Shown piece by piece: positions 6,118 through 13,634 of a DNA stretch of 22,511 nucleotides. Source of the stretch: a virus. The translations under genes and the position numbers were made by a program. Location: the IMG/VR virus record IMGVR_UViG_3300032173_000577, positions 1 through 22,511 of that record; one strand, written 5' to 3'. How positions within the stretch are numbered: the stretch's first letter is position 1; every line of letters starts with the position of its first letter. The notes beneath the pieces are model-generated. The model was not told the DNA's origin, searched no databases, and was given only the letters and a program-made list of their open reading frames with translations.

Positions 6118-6655
6118 TAGCTTCCCTTAGACCTCGTTTTATAAAATTTGCCCTCCGTATTCATAAATCGAATGATATTATTCACCATTTCCAGAGGGCA
6201 ATCCATCAGCTCTTGATATGTCCAGCCCATTTCCTTCATAACTTGATACTCCAAATATTCTCTTGATACTTGTCCCTCCCCTCTATCCAGCAACACCCAT
6301 AATTGCGGGTCAAAATCTAAACTTTTGGGGGTGGGTTCTGCTCATTTATGGCGTTAATAATTTTAGTAGCTACTGCTGGGTCAAGCATCCTGATCGTCTG
6401 CTCATTGATGGGAGCTACTTTGCCAGATTTATCTTTTAAGCTCCATTCTCTGATATTGAGTAGTAGAAGAGTAATGTTCCCCGTCTCCACATCCATATCA
6501 AAATCAGGGAGAGTCTTAAATTGGCTTTGTAGCCTCATATAGCTGGCAACGAGTTTCTGCTGCATTCCATAAGACATTCTGGATGCAATCTTTACCCATT
6601 CCCCATCTTCAAGGTCAATCTGGATTGAATCATCTTCGTAAATAAAATATCCCAT
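6117..6655 (-). CDS. Tail assembly chaperone gpGT-type frameshift product
   Basis: The -1 frameshift product joins 111 residues of the upstream frame (6655-6323) to 68 residues (re-reading base 6323, on to the TAA at 6119-6117), 179 residues in all. The slip site is C CCA AAA in the upstream frame, after which the -1 frame reads SLDFDPQLWVLLDRGEG and on through GWTYQELMDCPLEMVNN without interruption. The extension has no start codon or ribosome binding site of its own near its beginning, and its stop overlaps the tape measure start. This is the G/GT arrangement of lambda-like tails, in which the longer form recruits tape measure and tube subunits. Confidence 0.85.
6317..6655 (-). CDS. Tail assembly chaperone gpG-type, unshifted product
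   Basis: A 112-residue acidic, helical protein between the tail tube and tape measure genes, the usual position of the tail assembly chaperone. It ends with NEQNPPPKV and a TAG six bases beyond the slippery heptamer. AGAAGGG lies upstream of its ATG at 6655. The C-terminal Pro/Lys codons form the slip site, so the last residues are constrained by RNA function. Confidence 0.85.
   Translation of the reverse strand: MGYFIYEDDSIQIDLEDGEWVKIASRMSYGMQQKLVASYMRLQSQFKTLPDFDMDVETGNITLLLLNIREWSLKDKSGKVAPINEQTIRMLDPAVATKIINAINEQNPPPKV
6323..6329 (-). promoter_or_regulatory. -1 ribosomal frameshift slippery site CCCAAAA
   Basis: On the minus strand C CCA AAA fits the X XXY YYZ rule in the chaperone frame (CCA and AAA are in-frame codons). 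It precedes the zero-frame stop by one codon. No stimulatory structure was modelled. Confidence 0.85.
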
Positions 6656-6683
6656 AAGCCCTTCTTCTTATATTCCTATATTT

Positions 6684-6809
6684 CTATATTCCTAAACTGG
6701 CCCAGAATTTAAAAAGATTATTAAGCCACAGGAAATAACACCCCAATGCTATCAGGGTTACTCCCACCCAGGCCAAAATAGCAATCAATGCAATTCGTTT
6801 CCAGCTCAT
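6684..6809 (-). CDS. 41-aa single-pass membrane protein in the tail operon
   Basis: The 41-residue product starts MSWKRIALIAILAWVGVTLI and continues into ALGCYFLWL, one clear membrane segment after a short basic end, then NNLFKFWASLGI. AGGAGGT lies seven bases before the ATG at 6809, as strong as the site of any capsid or tail gene here. It follows the tail tube gene by 15 bp and precedes the chaperone gene by 28 bp. I know no standard siphovirus gene in this slot. The role is unknown; a small membrane-acting or assembly-site protein is possible. Confidence 0.65.
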   Translation of the reverse strand: MSWKRIALIAILAWVGVTLIALGCYFLWLNNLFKFWASLGI

Positions 6810-6824
6810 CTGTCTTACCTCCTT

Positions 6825-7808
6825 TTATGGTAATGTGGTAACTGCATTCTGAACAGCAACCTCAAAGAGTTTGGTGTAAGTTGAGCCCCTTTGAGCTGAC
6901 ATTGTAACCTCTACTATGTCCTCTCCACCCCGCTCACTCAAAGTTGCCCAATCGGTGTAGATGCCACAGAAATCCAGAGTTAGAGTTTTTAGTGCCGATA
7001 CTGCCCCAACTTTACTACCTGTTGCCTGTATTCTTATTAGCCGCTTGGTCTCACCATCAAACAGCAACCGTTCCACTTCGGCATTAGCATTGAAAGCGAA
7101 GGTCATTTTCAAGTCAACGCCCTTAAAGGTCTCATTGTAGTTCGAGAAGTCAAGTGAGCCATCGGCATATCGCTTTGGTGCCAACCCCGTCTTGATGGTA
7201 TAGGTGAAGGCAATCAACTGGCTCGCCTTTTCAGTAGCACCTATTGTCCCTGTCTCAGCATCAATATAAAGTTTGGCCTTCTGAGAAAGAATGTCTTCAA
7301 CTGTTGGCGGCGTTAATGCCCCGGTAAAATCACAAGCCGTCATCTTCCTGCCGAATATATCGCCCTTCATCTTCACTGGTTCATTCATAGCCCCTGAAAT
7401 CTCTATTTCACGTGCCATGCAGAACTCAGATTCCCACTGCTCCACATCGTCCCCATACTCAATTGTGAAGCTATTAAAGACGCCTGACGCAGTCATTGCT
7501 GGGGTGAATGTCCACAATCTAGCACTAGTATCTACTGTTGTTGGAGTAACATTTCCTAACACTCCCATATGTAGTAGATACAGGATTTGCTCAAACGTGG
7601 CTGAACCGGTATAGACAAGCTCGGCTAGATTAGCCACCTTAACACTGCGACTAAACTCTGCCAGTTGCCCTCTATGCTCTGGGGCTCGGTAGATTGTCGG
7701 CGAGCTTTTCATTTCAAGCTCACCCAATAATACCGCCGTAGCCGGAACGGCTGTGCCCTTAGTTGCCTCCTTCCCTATTTGTAATTGCCTGAGCGCGCGT
7801 ATTCCCAT
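6825..7808 (-). CDS. Major tail tube protein
   Basis: A 327-residue, mostly beta protein beginning MGIRALRQLQIGKEATKGTA, a typical phage tail tube opening (Q..K...GTA). It carries the usual fold features: strand-rich halves, GDIFGRK, a phrase near the middle, and a large acidic/aromatic content. GGAGGTAAAACA precedes the ATG at 7808. It lies between the tail terminator and the chaperone genes, as expected for the tube subunit that polymerises around the tape measure protein. A possible extended -10 promoter lies just upstream. Confidence 0.8.
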   Translation of the reverse strand: MGIRALRQLQIGKEATKGTAVPATAVLLGELEMKSSPTIYRAPEHRGQLAEFSRSVKVANLAELVYTGSATFEQILYLLHMGVLGNVTPTTVDTSARLWTFTPAMTASGVFNSFTIEYGDDVEQWESEFCMAREIEISGAMNEPVKMKGDIFGRKMTACDFTGALTPPTVEDILSQKAKLYIDAETGTIGATEKASQLIAFTYTIKTGLAPKRYADGSLDFSNYNETFKGVDLKMTFAFNANAEVERLLFDGETKRLIRIQATGSKVGAVSALKTLTLDFCGIYTDWATLSERGGEDIVEVTMSAQRGSTYTKLFEVAVQNAVTTLP

Positions 7809-7828
7809 TGTTTTACCTCCTGATGTTT

Positions 7829-7837
7829 ATTATATCA
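7829..7837 (-). promoter_or_regulatory. Candidate extended -10 promoter TGATATAAT
   Basis: TGATATAAT (T7837 to T7829, minus strand) fits the TGnTATAAT form and lies just before the ribosome binding site of the tail tube gene. No -35 element is evident. It would give the highly needed tube subunit its own transcript. Confidence 0.45.
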
Positions 7838-8245
7838 CGTGGCGAAGTTTCTAGAATTAAGCTCCACAGCCAATAAGTCAAAGCTAATACCTAAATATTC
7901 ATGTCCCCCATAAGTCAGTACTCCTGGGTCGTAGTGGGTTATCTCGCTATAAGCACAGGTCGCATTCAGTTGAATGTTTTGGTCAAACTTATCAAGTGTC
8001 TTGTCAACAAATTCTCTCAAAACCTTATCCCCTTCCGGAGTAACCTGCTTGGAGACATACAACTGCATTTTGATTACATGTCTCGTCTCTCTCCTTGATG
8101 GCATATAATTTATATCAGAGGGCGCTATAAAATTGACAAAGCAGGGGAAGGCATTCAACGATGAAGGCGGATTTGCGTGCGCCTGCTTAATTCCTGCTAT
8201 CGTTGCCTGCAGGACTGCAACTTGTGCTATAATAGTTTCTATCAT
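7835..8245 (-). CDS. Tail terminator / tail completion-type protein
   Basis: A 136-residue protein starting MIETIIAQVAVLQATIAGIK, an N-terminal helix followed by beta strands (HVIKMQLYVSKQ, YLGISFDLLAVEL). Size, fold pattern and position between the gp10-like gene and the tail tube gene fit the tail terminator (gpU-like) that caps the tube at the head end. Sequence identity to a named family is not evident. The ribosome binding site of the ATG at 8245 is weak. Confidence 0.6.
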   Translation of the reverse strand: MIETIIAQVAVLQATIAGIKQAHANPPSSLNAFPCFVNFIAPSDINYMPSRRETRHVIKMQLYVSKQVTPEGDKVLREFVDKTLDKFDQNIQLNATCAYSEITHYDPGVLTYGGHEYLGISFDLLAVELNSRNFAT

Positions 8246-8295
8246 TTCGCAACTCTAACTCGCCCAGATTTTGATTACAGCGCGTCTCATGAAGG

Positions 8296-8697
8296 CTAGA
8301 GCTTCCATTGTGCTGTGATTTTCTCCCCGATTTCTTTTAGATGCTCTGGCAACTTATCTTTTAACTGCTCTAGAGCATACTGGAATGGTCCCTTGCCTAA
8401 TATTCGTGTTGAACTGCCTTCAGTTACATGCCGGGCTTCCATATACCTTGTCCCGTGTTCCACCATGAAAGAATACTCAACTATTGTTCCTACTTTTCCG
8501 TATAAGGGCTGAACCTCAGATGTTATGCTTGAGCGCAATCTGCCTGTATCTACCGGGGTGGACATCATAACTAATCTTTCCAGCCATAGCGTGATTTTCT
8601 TGATGCCTTCGCTCAACGGCGTGGTGATGGTCTTCTTGTCCAGCTTCTTTAGCAGAGCATCAACACCCTTTAGCTGTATTCCCATTCCAAATTTCAT
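8296..8697 (-). CDS. HK97 gp10-like head-tail joining protein
   Basis: The 133-residue protein contains MSTPVDTGRLRSSI (about residues 45-58), the hallmark of the HK97 gp10 / tail-component family, followed by VEHGTRYMEARH, the second conserved phrase (G...EARpf). These proteins link the connector to the tail. The ATG overlaps the stop codon of the connector gene (ATGA at 8694-8697), so the two are translationally coupled. The C-terminal half is a helix ending KITAQWKL. Confidence 0.85.
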   Translation of the reverse strand: MKFGMGIQLKGVDALLKKLDKKTITTPLSEGIKKITLWLERLVMMSTPVDTGRLRSSITSEVQPLYGKVGTIVEYSFMVEHGTRYMEARHVTEGSSTRILGKGPFQYALEQLKDKLPEHLKEIGEKITAQWKL

Positions 8698-9524
8698 AAA
8701 TATCTTAGCTTCCTGTATTGCTTAATAGTCTCAGCAACATCCGGGTCAATTCCCTTAGACATTACAATCTGACCTGTTTCTGGAGAACCGATTATGTCAG
8801 CATAGGCACTATCTTTGCGTTTAAATGCTCTCATAGCATTTATGAGACATGCCTGGGCTATCGGCATCGGATATTCATAGATAGAAGCTGCCTTTATGGC
8901 GTGAGCTGCCCCTTCAGTCCCGTTAACCGCTCTCTTCACCGTTATCTTCTTGGTTCCATCTGAGGTGGCTGATACTATAAAAATCTGCTCACTTTCAACT
9001 AAAATAGTATGTCCAGCTGCTAGTGTGCCTTCAGCACTTACATCCAATGTAGTCTCGGTCTCATTATCAGCCACAATTGTAATACCACTAGCGGAATATG
9101 GGAGTGCCGATATACCATCCCCATACCCGAATGAACCAACTATTTTAACCCCCTTCTGAACTCCATTAGCAAATGAACCGTAGTTCCCGTTAGGGTTTAT
9201 CTCTATCCTGGTTTTGGGATAATCATTGAGAGGATAGAGAAAATAATCAGTAACAGCGAAGCTATTTTCATAAGTGCCATCCCCATCCTCATCTGTTTCC
9301 AGGGTGGTAATAGAAAGTAGGTCATCTGGAAGAAACAACTTTAATCCCATTCCGTCATAATATCTGGTCTCATTACGGACAAAGAAGAACCTCCCACACC
9401 ATTTGTCTATAAGTCTGCTTGCCTGAATTAAAAGATTAAGCAATGGCGTATCGTAATCTGTTACTGTAGCTATATTGAGGTAAGAAGCACTTTTAAGTGT
9501 GACCAGGTCGGAATAGCTATTCAC
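8694..9524 (-). CDS. Head-tail connector (gp6-like) protein with inserted beta domain
   Basis: The 276-residue protein opens MNSYSDLVTLKSASYLNIAT with DTPLLNLLIQASRLIDKWCGR, typical of the helical connector family (HK97 gp6 / SPP1 gp15 type) that forms a ring under the portal. It ends with a helical part (ACLINAMRAFKRKDSAYADI). Between them is an extra beta-rich stretch (about 140-220, including TVKRAVNGTEGAAHAI), so it is longer than the common connector of about 100-200 residues. Start is GTG at 9524 with GAAGGAGGG upstream, overlapping the zinc-ribbon gene by eight bases. Confidence 0.75.
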   Translation of the reverse strand: MNSYSDLVTLKSASYLNIATVTDYDTPLLNLLIQASRLIDKWCGRFFFVRNETRYYDGMGLKLFLPDDLLSITTLETDEDGDGTYENSFAVTDYFLYPLNDYPKTRIEINPNGNYGSFANGVQKGVKIVGSFGYGDGISALPYSASGITIVADNETETTLDVSAEGTLAAGHTILVESEQIFIVSATSDGTKKITVKRAVNGTEGAAHAIKAASIYEYPMPIAQACLINAMRAFKRKDSAYADIIGSPETGQIVMSKGIDPDVAETIKQYRKLRYL

Positions 9525-9687
9525 TGCCTATCCCTCCTTCTAAAATATACCCGCAAAATGGACAGTGCTTTCTGCCATCAGGGTGTTTCTCCAGTGGCCA
9601 CTCACAATTCGGGCAGGTAGTCCTTTCAACAGCCTTTGCCTCTTCACTTGCCGTTTTCATTGCCAGGATGTCAGAACCAGTAGCCAT
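9517..9687 (-). CDS. Zinc-ribbon mini protein, 56 aa
   Basis: A 56-residue protein (begins MATGSDILAMKTASEEAK) with two CxxC knuckles, CPNC at about residues 29-32 and CPFC at 45-48, separated by a short basic loop, so a four-Cys zinc ribbon. AGGAG lies six bases before the ATG at 9687. The end of the gene contains the ribosome binding site of the connector gene and overlaps its GTG by eight bases. Zinc ribbons like this bind nucleic acid or proteins; what this one binds is unknown. Confidence 0.65.
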   Translation of the reverse strand: MATGSDILAMKTASEEAKAVERTTCPNCEWPLEKHPDGRKHCPFCGYILEGGIGSE

Positions 9688-9718
9688 TTATGCTCCTACT
9701 TTCTTCTTTGTATCTCAA

Positions 9719-10642
9719 CTATGCAACTTTCCGATACCTTAATACCGACCCTGCTTTGATAGTAATTGTGCCTGTAGTTTCAGCAGCAAAGCGTAACTGC
9801 CAGGTGCCAGAGCTAGTTCCAGTCTTTAATATAGCATCCAATTTACCCATACATGCTGTTGGGAACGGAGAGGCAGAAGTACTTACCACAACATCACTGC
9901 CATTAAAAGACGAGCTGTCAGGTGTGCCATTAGCAGCATCAGCAATGAAATGACCTGCCATTACGTCGGGGGTCCCCGAAGCAAAAGCACTTACCTTGAT
10001 ACCTACTGTGGTAGCCGAACTATCCCATAATATAAATACCTCAATGATATAGATACTATTAGCCATGGCATTAAAGGTTAATCCTGTGGCATCAGCTAGT
10101 GTGGTCGTAGCATTTGCAGTATCCTGTGTAGCTACAACAGAAACTTCACCATCACCACCACCCCCAGCGTGTGTGTGACTGGCAATCTCCCCAGTAAGCT
10201 TAGCTTCAATCTCAGCTTTTGTAATATCGGAGTTCTTCTGGGCATTGCTGGGAGCATGATTAGAGGTAACATGAGCTTGGATGTTAGCATTGGCAGGTTC
10301 TTTTCCGGCAATAGCAGAGTCTTGTATAGCTCCGTCATGGTCAAATGTGTTGCTATGCTTCTTACTTACCGCATCGGCAAGATCTATTTCAGTTTGAGTA
10401 TAAGTATCAAGAATTGCCTTATTGGCATGGCTATGGTCAAGCGAATTAGAGTGTTTCTTAGCAAGCGAATCAGCAATATCCGTATCTGCCTTAACTGCTG
10501 CTAGTGTCGTTTTACCAGCCAAATCATCAACTAGACCAGTAACATCCGCCTCATCAATCGGGAGTACAGGAACACTATCAGGCAAGTCCCCTTCTGGAAT
10601 TTTGTTTGTTCCATCTAGCACTACAACCTTCTGCACCGCCAT
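9719..10642 (-). CDS. Fibre-like structural protein with KKHSN repeats
   Basis: A 307-residue protein. Residues about 25-130 are a chain of polar helical repeats with two clear copies of a KKHSNxxDH unit (KKHSNSLDHSHANKA and KKHSNTFDHDGAIQ), as in trimeric phage fibre shafts. A Gly-His linker (ASHTHAGGGGDGE) leads to a C-terminal beta domain of about 130 residues (LTFNAMANSIYIIEVFILWD and ending SVLRYRKVA) that resembles the head domain found at the end of many phage fibres. It lies in the head module, just before connector genes, so a head fibre is as likely as a tail fibre. Confidence 0.6.
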   Translation of the reverse strand: MAVQKVVVLDGTNKIPEGDLPDSVPVLPIDEADVTGLVDDLAGKTTLAAVKADTDIADSLAKKHSNSLDHSHANKAILDTYTQTEIDLADAVSKKHSNTFDHDGAIQDSAIAGKEPANANIQAHVTSNHAPSNAQKNSDITKAEIEAKLTGEIASHTHAGGGGDGEVSVVATQDTANATTTLADATGLTFNAMANSIYIIEVFILWDSSATTVGIKVSAFASGTPDVMAGHFIADAANGTPDSSSFNGSDVVVSTSASPFPTACMGKLDAILKTGTSSGTWQLRFAAETTGTITIKAGSVLRYRKVA

Positions 10643-10644
10643 AC

Positions 10645-10857
10645 CTATACCCCATCTTCTATTTTGAGCAGGTTATCAATAGTTCTGATTTCACCCGCCA
10701 GCATATCCTCTGTGCCAGCTCTTAAGGTAAAACTCGCAACCTCCATAAGGCTAACCAATTTGTCTCTCCGTGCCGGTGTCAGCAAGCGAATGTTAATTTC
10801 AGAGCACCAAACATCATCTCTGTTGGCTATCGGCTTATCAGTCCGCAAGATAATCAT
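10645..10857 (-). CDS. Small hypothetical phage protein, 70 aa
   Basis: The start is set at ATG 10857 because AGAGGAAG precedes it and it overlaps the upstream stop as TAATG; a longer frame from 10878 would run into the neighbour without need. The 70-residue product (begins MIILRTDKPIANRDDVWCSE) is mixed alpha/beta and acidic. No family recognised. It is tightly coupled to the 67-residue gene upstream and precedes the fibre-like gene by two bases. Confidence 0.55.
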   Translation of the reverse strand: MIILRTDKPIANRDDVWCSEINIRLLTPARRDKLVSLMEVASFTLRAGTEDMLAGEIRTIDNLLKIEDGV

Positions 10858-11060
10858 TACACTTCCTCTGCTTGGCAAGGAGTATTACTTCTGTCCTCGT
10901 GGTAGCAATAATGTTTAGTGAACTTACATGACACGCCAGTCATAAAATCCTTCAGACTTGTCAGAATAGCATCTTGCTCACCAGCAGTTTTGCCTGTTAC
11001 ATCTAGCCTGACAAATTCACCGCCTTCTCCATCTTCTCGTGCCTCAATATAGACTCGCAT
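10857..11060 (-). CDS. Small hypothetical phage protein, 67 aa
   Basis: A 67-residue protein starting MRVYIEAREDGEGGEFVRLD, a beta hairpin with an acidic turn, then a helix (GEQDAILTSLKDFM) and a Cys/His-containing tail (CKFTKHYCYHED...C), which could hold a metal. The ribosome binding site is modest. It starts three bases after the LamG-type gene and its stop overlaps the next start (TAATG). Function unknown. Confidence 0.55.
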   Translation of the reverse strand: MRVYIEAREDGEGGEFVRLDVTGKTAGEQDAILTSLKDFMTGVSCKFTKHYCYHEDRSNTPCQAEEV

Positions 11061-11063
11061 ATC

Positions 11064-11762
11064 TCACAATCCAAATAGGTGTTTTACCTGTTCAAACGCA
11101 TTTAGAACATCAAGCGCACTCAATGCCCGATTGTAAAGGCGGACTTTGTCGATAATGGCAATTCTTCCTTGATTATAACCAGATTCTATTATAACGTTAT
11201 TAGTGTTAGTATTTATCTTATAGGTTGTTAACCCACTAAGGACTGTGGAACTCCTTAAAATTCCATCTACGTAAAGCCTTAAAGTTCTATCTGCTTCGCT
11301 ATATGTCCCTGCAATGAAATGAAACTCATTATCATAAGGCATATAATCAGGCGTACTTCGATACGCCCCATCTATATACAAATCGAAAAGATAACAAGCC
11401 AAACCAAAGCCATGTCTAATCTGATATGCGCTACTTTTGGCAATAGGATAAGTGTTTACATTCATAGTTGGAGATAGAACTTTTGTCCAAACCTCAAGGG
11501 TAATGGCGCTGTCGATGTTCAGAGAGCTAGAATGTGGCACTTGCACATAATCATCCGTGCCGTCAAAGCTCAGCACCCATAGTCCACTTGGTAGCTTTGC
11601 CCAAGTAGCACCAATGATTGTACCGTGATTACCATAAAAGCTCCTATCCTGCAGTCTGCTACCACCACCAGGATAGCCTGTGAGGTTCAGCACCATAGAC
11701 TCTAGCCTGCCCCTGGCAGTTTCAACATCTCTGGCTAACAGTCTTTCTCTTACTGCTATCAT
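11064..11762 (-). CDS. LamG/concanavalin-like domain protein, probable virion adhesin
   Basis: A 232-residue protein. After a helix (residues 1-25) comes LVLNLTGYPGGGSRLQDRS-type sequence and then a LamG jelly-roll fold: LSFDGTDDYVQVPHSSSL, ITLEVWTKV, DNEFHFIAGTYSEADRTLRL, YVDGILRSS and a final IDKVRLYNRALSALDV, the standard order of LamG-3-type domains that bind glycans. AGAGGTAGAAA precedes the ATG at 11762. It sits among the head genes rather than tail fibre genes, so it may decorate the capsid and bind sugars on the host or mucus. Confidence 0.75.
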   Translation of the reverse strand: MIAVRERLLARDVETARGRLESMVLNLTGYPGGGSRLQDRSFYGNHGTIIGATWAKLPSGLWVLSFDGTDDYVQVPHSSSLNIDSAITLEVWTKVLSPTMNVNTYPIAKSSAYQIRHGFGLACYLFDLYIDGAYRSTPDYMPYDNEFHFIAGTYSEADRTLRLYVDGILRSSTVLSGLTTYKINTNTNNVIIESGYNQGRIAIIDKVRLYNRALSALDVLNAFEQVKHLFGL

Positions 11763-11778
11763 TTTCTACCTCTAATTA

Positions 11779-12426
11779 CTAAGAAGGTTTATACACAATC
11801 ACGCATTTGCTACTATTTTTCACTTGGCTAATGATAGTTGCCAAAGCAGTTGAAGCGTGTGGGGTGCAAAACAGCCCTATCTCAAACGGCACCGCATCGA
11901 AGTTGGTCACTGCGTAGAAATTGCCAGACATAGTTTTCTCCACATAGCTGGTAGTCAGGTTCTCAGAGACTGCACCATGGAGATCTACCCAGGTGCCACC
12001 TTTATTTCTAGCCTTCCACTGCCACGTCTTGGCTACTGTCGCCTCGCCTGATTTTAGGTGGCATACTAGACCTACTTCCACCGCTATCAGTTTTCCGACC
12101 TTTGGTGGCTCAATGATTGCTCCGAATACCTGCGTTTCAGACTGGCCAACCGCTAAGGTTTTCTCATCACTCCACTGGATACCATCACTTGTTAAAGCTT
12201 GTGTGGCAATCCAAGTAGATGAAGTCCACTCAAAGAGTTTAGCTTCTACCGATACAAAGTCATCCCCAGCCACTATCTTGGGAGTCCAGAGCGTACCATC
12301 ATAAGTAACATACAATGTCCCAGTATCATACTCAAGGAATGTAGAACTTATGCGCACCCCTGTCGGCTTGGTATCGGTGCTAAGCCCGATATATCTTTCT
12401 ATGGTAGCTTCTTTTTTAACTGCCAT
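11779..12426 (-). CDS. Beta-rich structural protein, unknown family
   Basis: The 215-residue protein begins MAVKKEATIERYIGLSTDTK and continues GTLYVTYDGTLWTPKI, a short hairpin seen at the start of several virion proteins, followed by a long beta-sandwich-like region rich in Trp, Val and Thr. No signal peptide or membrane segment. The ribosome binding site is strong (AGGAGGTGAATT before ATG 12426). It follows a stem-loop at 12462-12508 and precedes the LamG gene by 16 bp. I infer a head decoration or fibre-base role from position only. Confidence 0.5.
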   Translation of the reverse strand: MAVKKEATIERYIGLSTDTKPTGVRISSTFLEYDTGTLYVTYDGTLWTPKIVAGDDFVSVEAKLFEWTSSTWIATQALTSDGIQWSDEKTLAVGQSETQVFGAIIEPPKVGKLIAVEVGLVCHLKSGEATVAKTWQWKARNKGGTWVDLHGAVSENLTTSYVEKTMSGNFYAVTNFDAVPFEIGLFCTPHASTALATIISQVKNSSKCVIVYKPS

Positions 12427-12461
12427 AATTCACCTCCTATATTTTCTAGGTTAGGGGGTAG

Positions 12462-12508
12462 GGAGATTAGCCACAGCGCAAAAGGAGGAACGCTTGTGAC
12501 TAACCTCC
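12462..12508 (-). other. Intergenic stem-loop, 17 bp with wobble pairs
   Basis: Minus-strand RNA from 12508 pairs GGAGGUUAGUCACA-A-GCG with CGCUGUGGCUAAUCUCC ending at 12462, 17 pairs with one bulged A and two G-U pairs. No U-tract follows. It lies between the 153- and 215-residue genes. Confidence 0.6.
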
Positions 12509-12529
12509 CCCCACCTGCTGCTAGCAGAC

Positions 12530-12991
12530 TCAGGCCGCCTCAACGTAGGCGCCGTCATCTATTGGTATATAGAAAACTGTCCACTTGACTGAACCAGTAT
12601 TTGACGCAGCACAGTTCAAGTCTATCGAGCCGACAGGAACTACTACTGGATTTTTCGGTATAACCGTCGCTCCAGCATTAGCCCCTACCATAGCATCAGA
12701 GAATAGACCAGTAATGCCGAACAGACATCCTACCTCTTTAGCCGAGATGCTCAGAACCGCACACAGGTCAACATCTGTGCCTGTGGTTGGATTGGCTACA
12801 AGTTTGGTATTATTAGCCTGTGTCTGAATGACAACCGTTACTTCACCAATAATAGCGGTAACTGCCACTCGCCCTGTCTTAACATTGAACAGGGCTGCCT
12901 GTGCCGTCTGCGGTAAGGTTGCCGTTGCCCGTTCAACCTTTACTCCTAAATTTAGTTTCCTTAATGCTTTCCCTGCGATATAATCGCTCAT
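12530..12991 (-). CDS. Small beta-rich virion protein, 153 aa
   Basis: A 153-residue protein (MSDYIAGKALRKLNLGVKVE at the start) composed mainly of alternating hydrophobic strands (VAVTAIIGEVTVVIQTQAN, VPVGSIDLNCA, VKWTVFYIPIDDG) with few charged residues. TGGAGGTGGAAA precedes the ATG at 12991. It stands second after the capsid gene; such small beta proteins are commonly head decoration or stabilising proteins. No specific family recognised. Three stem-loops lie just upstream. Confidence 0.5.
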   Translation of the reverse strand: MSDYIAGKALRKLNLGVKVERATATLPQTAQAALFNVKTGRVAVTAIIGEVTVVIQTQANNTKLVANPTTGTDVDLCAVLSISAKEVGCLFGITGLFSDAMVGANAGATVIPKNPVVVPVGSIDLNCAASNTGSVKWTVFYIPIDDGAYVEAA

Positions 12992-13021
12992 TTTCCACCT
13001 CCAGGTATTTATTTACCATGT

Positions 13022-13107
13022 ACACGAAGGGTCTTATATTCCCTTCGTGTTAGGTGCCGACCTCAACATTTTATCCTTCTGAGGTCGGGGAAGGGATTTC
13101 CCCTTCC
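13022..13107 (-). other. Three consecutive intergenic stem-loops
   Basis: Perfect stems at 13022-13031/13041-13050 (ACACGAAGGG/CCCTTCGTGT), 13057-13065/13080-13088 (CCGACCTCA/TGAGGTCGG) and 13089-13095/13101-13107 (GGAAGGG/CCCTTCC). They fill the 147-bp gap between the 156- and 153-residue genes. No U-tract follows any of them in the direction of transcription. Confidence 0.75.
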
Positions 13108-13138
13108 TCTTTTTCTTCTCTTTCACTACTATTTACCT

Positions 13139-13609
13139 TTAGTCAACTGCGCTTGCTGGTACCTCTTGTGGATACCTCTTCCTCAAAATAGCAATTGCTG
13201 CTATTTCACAAGCACTCATTGACCCACCAGGGGTGACAACAACTCTAGCATAGCGATAACCACTGTCGAAGCTTGCTGGGTTAACAAAACATCTCAAGAT
13301 TTTGTCATCATCTGTAGCTGACATAGTTACTCCACTGGTAGTAGCTGCCGTTACCTCTCCCATTGTGTCAGTCCCTAATGCTGCTCCCTTCTGGTAGCTA
13401 AATGCGATAGCCGTGGAATTTGTTGGGGTAGTATCATCGCACTCACGCACTGTCACAACAACCGTATCACCTGTGATAGTGCCAAGAAGCACCAGAAATT
13501 CAAGCTCATGTGCCTCAGCACAGTCTACAACATCACCACTGGCAGCAACTGCAGCTGTATCTACCGGCGAAATGCAGTGAATAATGTGCAGATCTCCTAA
13601 TTTATTCAT
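13139..13609 (-). CDS. Capsid-associated beta protein, possible decoration protein, 156 aa
   Basis: The start is set at ATG 13609 because GGAGG lies nine bases upstream; a frame from 13624 would begin upstream of that site. The product (MNKLGDLHIIHCISPVDTAA) is a beta protein with repeated Thr/Val strands (VVVTVRECDDTTPTNSTAIA), a phrase SGYRYARVVV typical of small head proteins, and a short basic end (AILRKRYPQEVPAS). It is directly downstream of the major capsid gene, where many HK97-like phages carry a decoration or head-stabilising protein. Confidence in the role is moderate. Confidence 0.55.
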   Translation of the reverse strand: MNKLGDLHIIHCISPVDTAAVAASGDVVDCAEAHELEFLVLLGTITGDTVVVTVRECDDTTPTNSTAIAFSYQKGAALGTDTMGEVTAATTSGVTMSATDDDKILRCFVNPASFDSGYRYARVVVTPGGSMSACEIAAIAILRKRYPQEVPASAVD

Positions 13610-13634
13610 TTCTCTAACCTCCATATTTATTTTA

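Noticed and set aside
8246-8295. Short frame MEALAFMRRAVIKIWAS bridging two tail genes
   Set aside because: Seventeen codons, no clear ribosome binding site, mostly within the end of the gp10-like gene.
13089-13130. Hairpin followed by a T-rich tract on the + strand, terminator-like
   Set aside because: It points against the direction of all local genes, and the only + gene transcribes away from it; kept only as a stem-loop.
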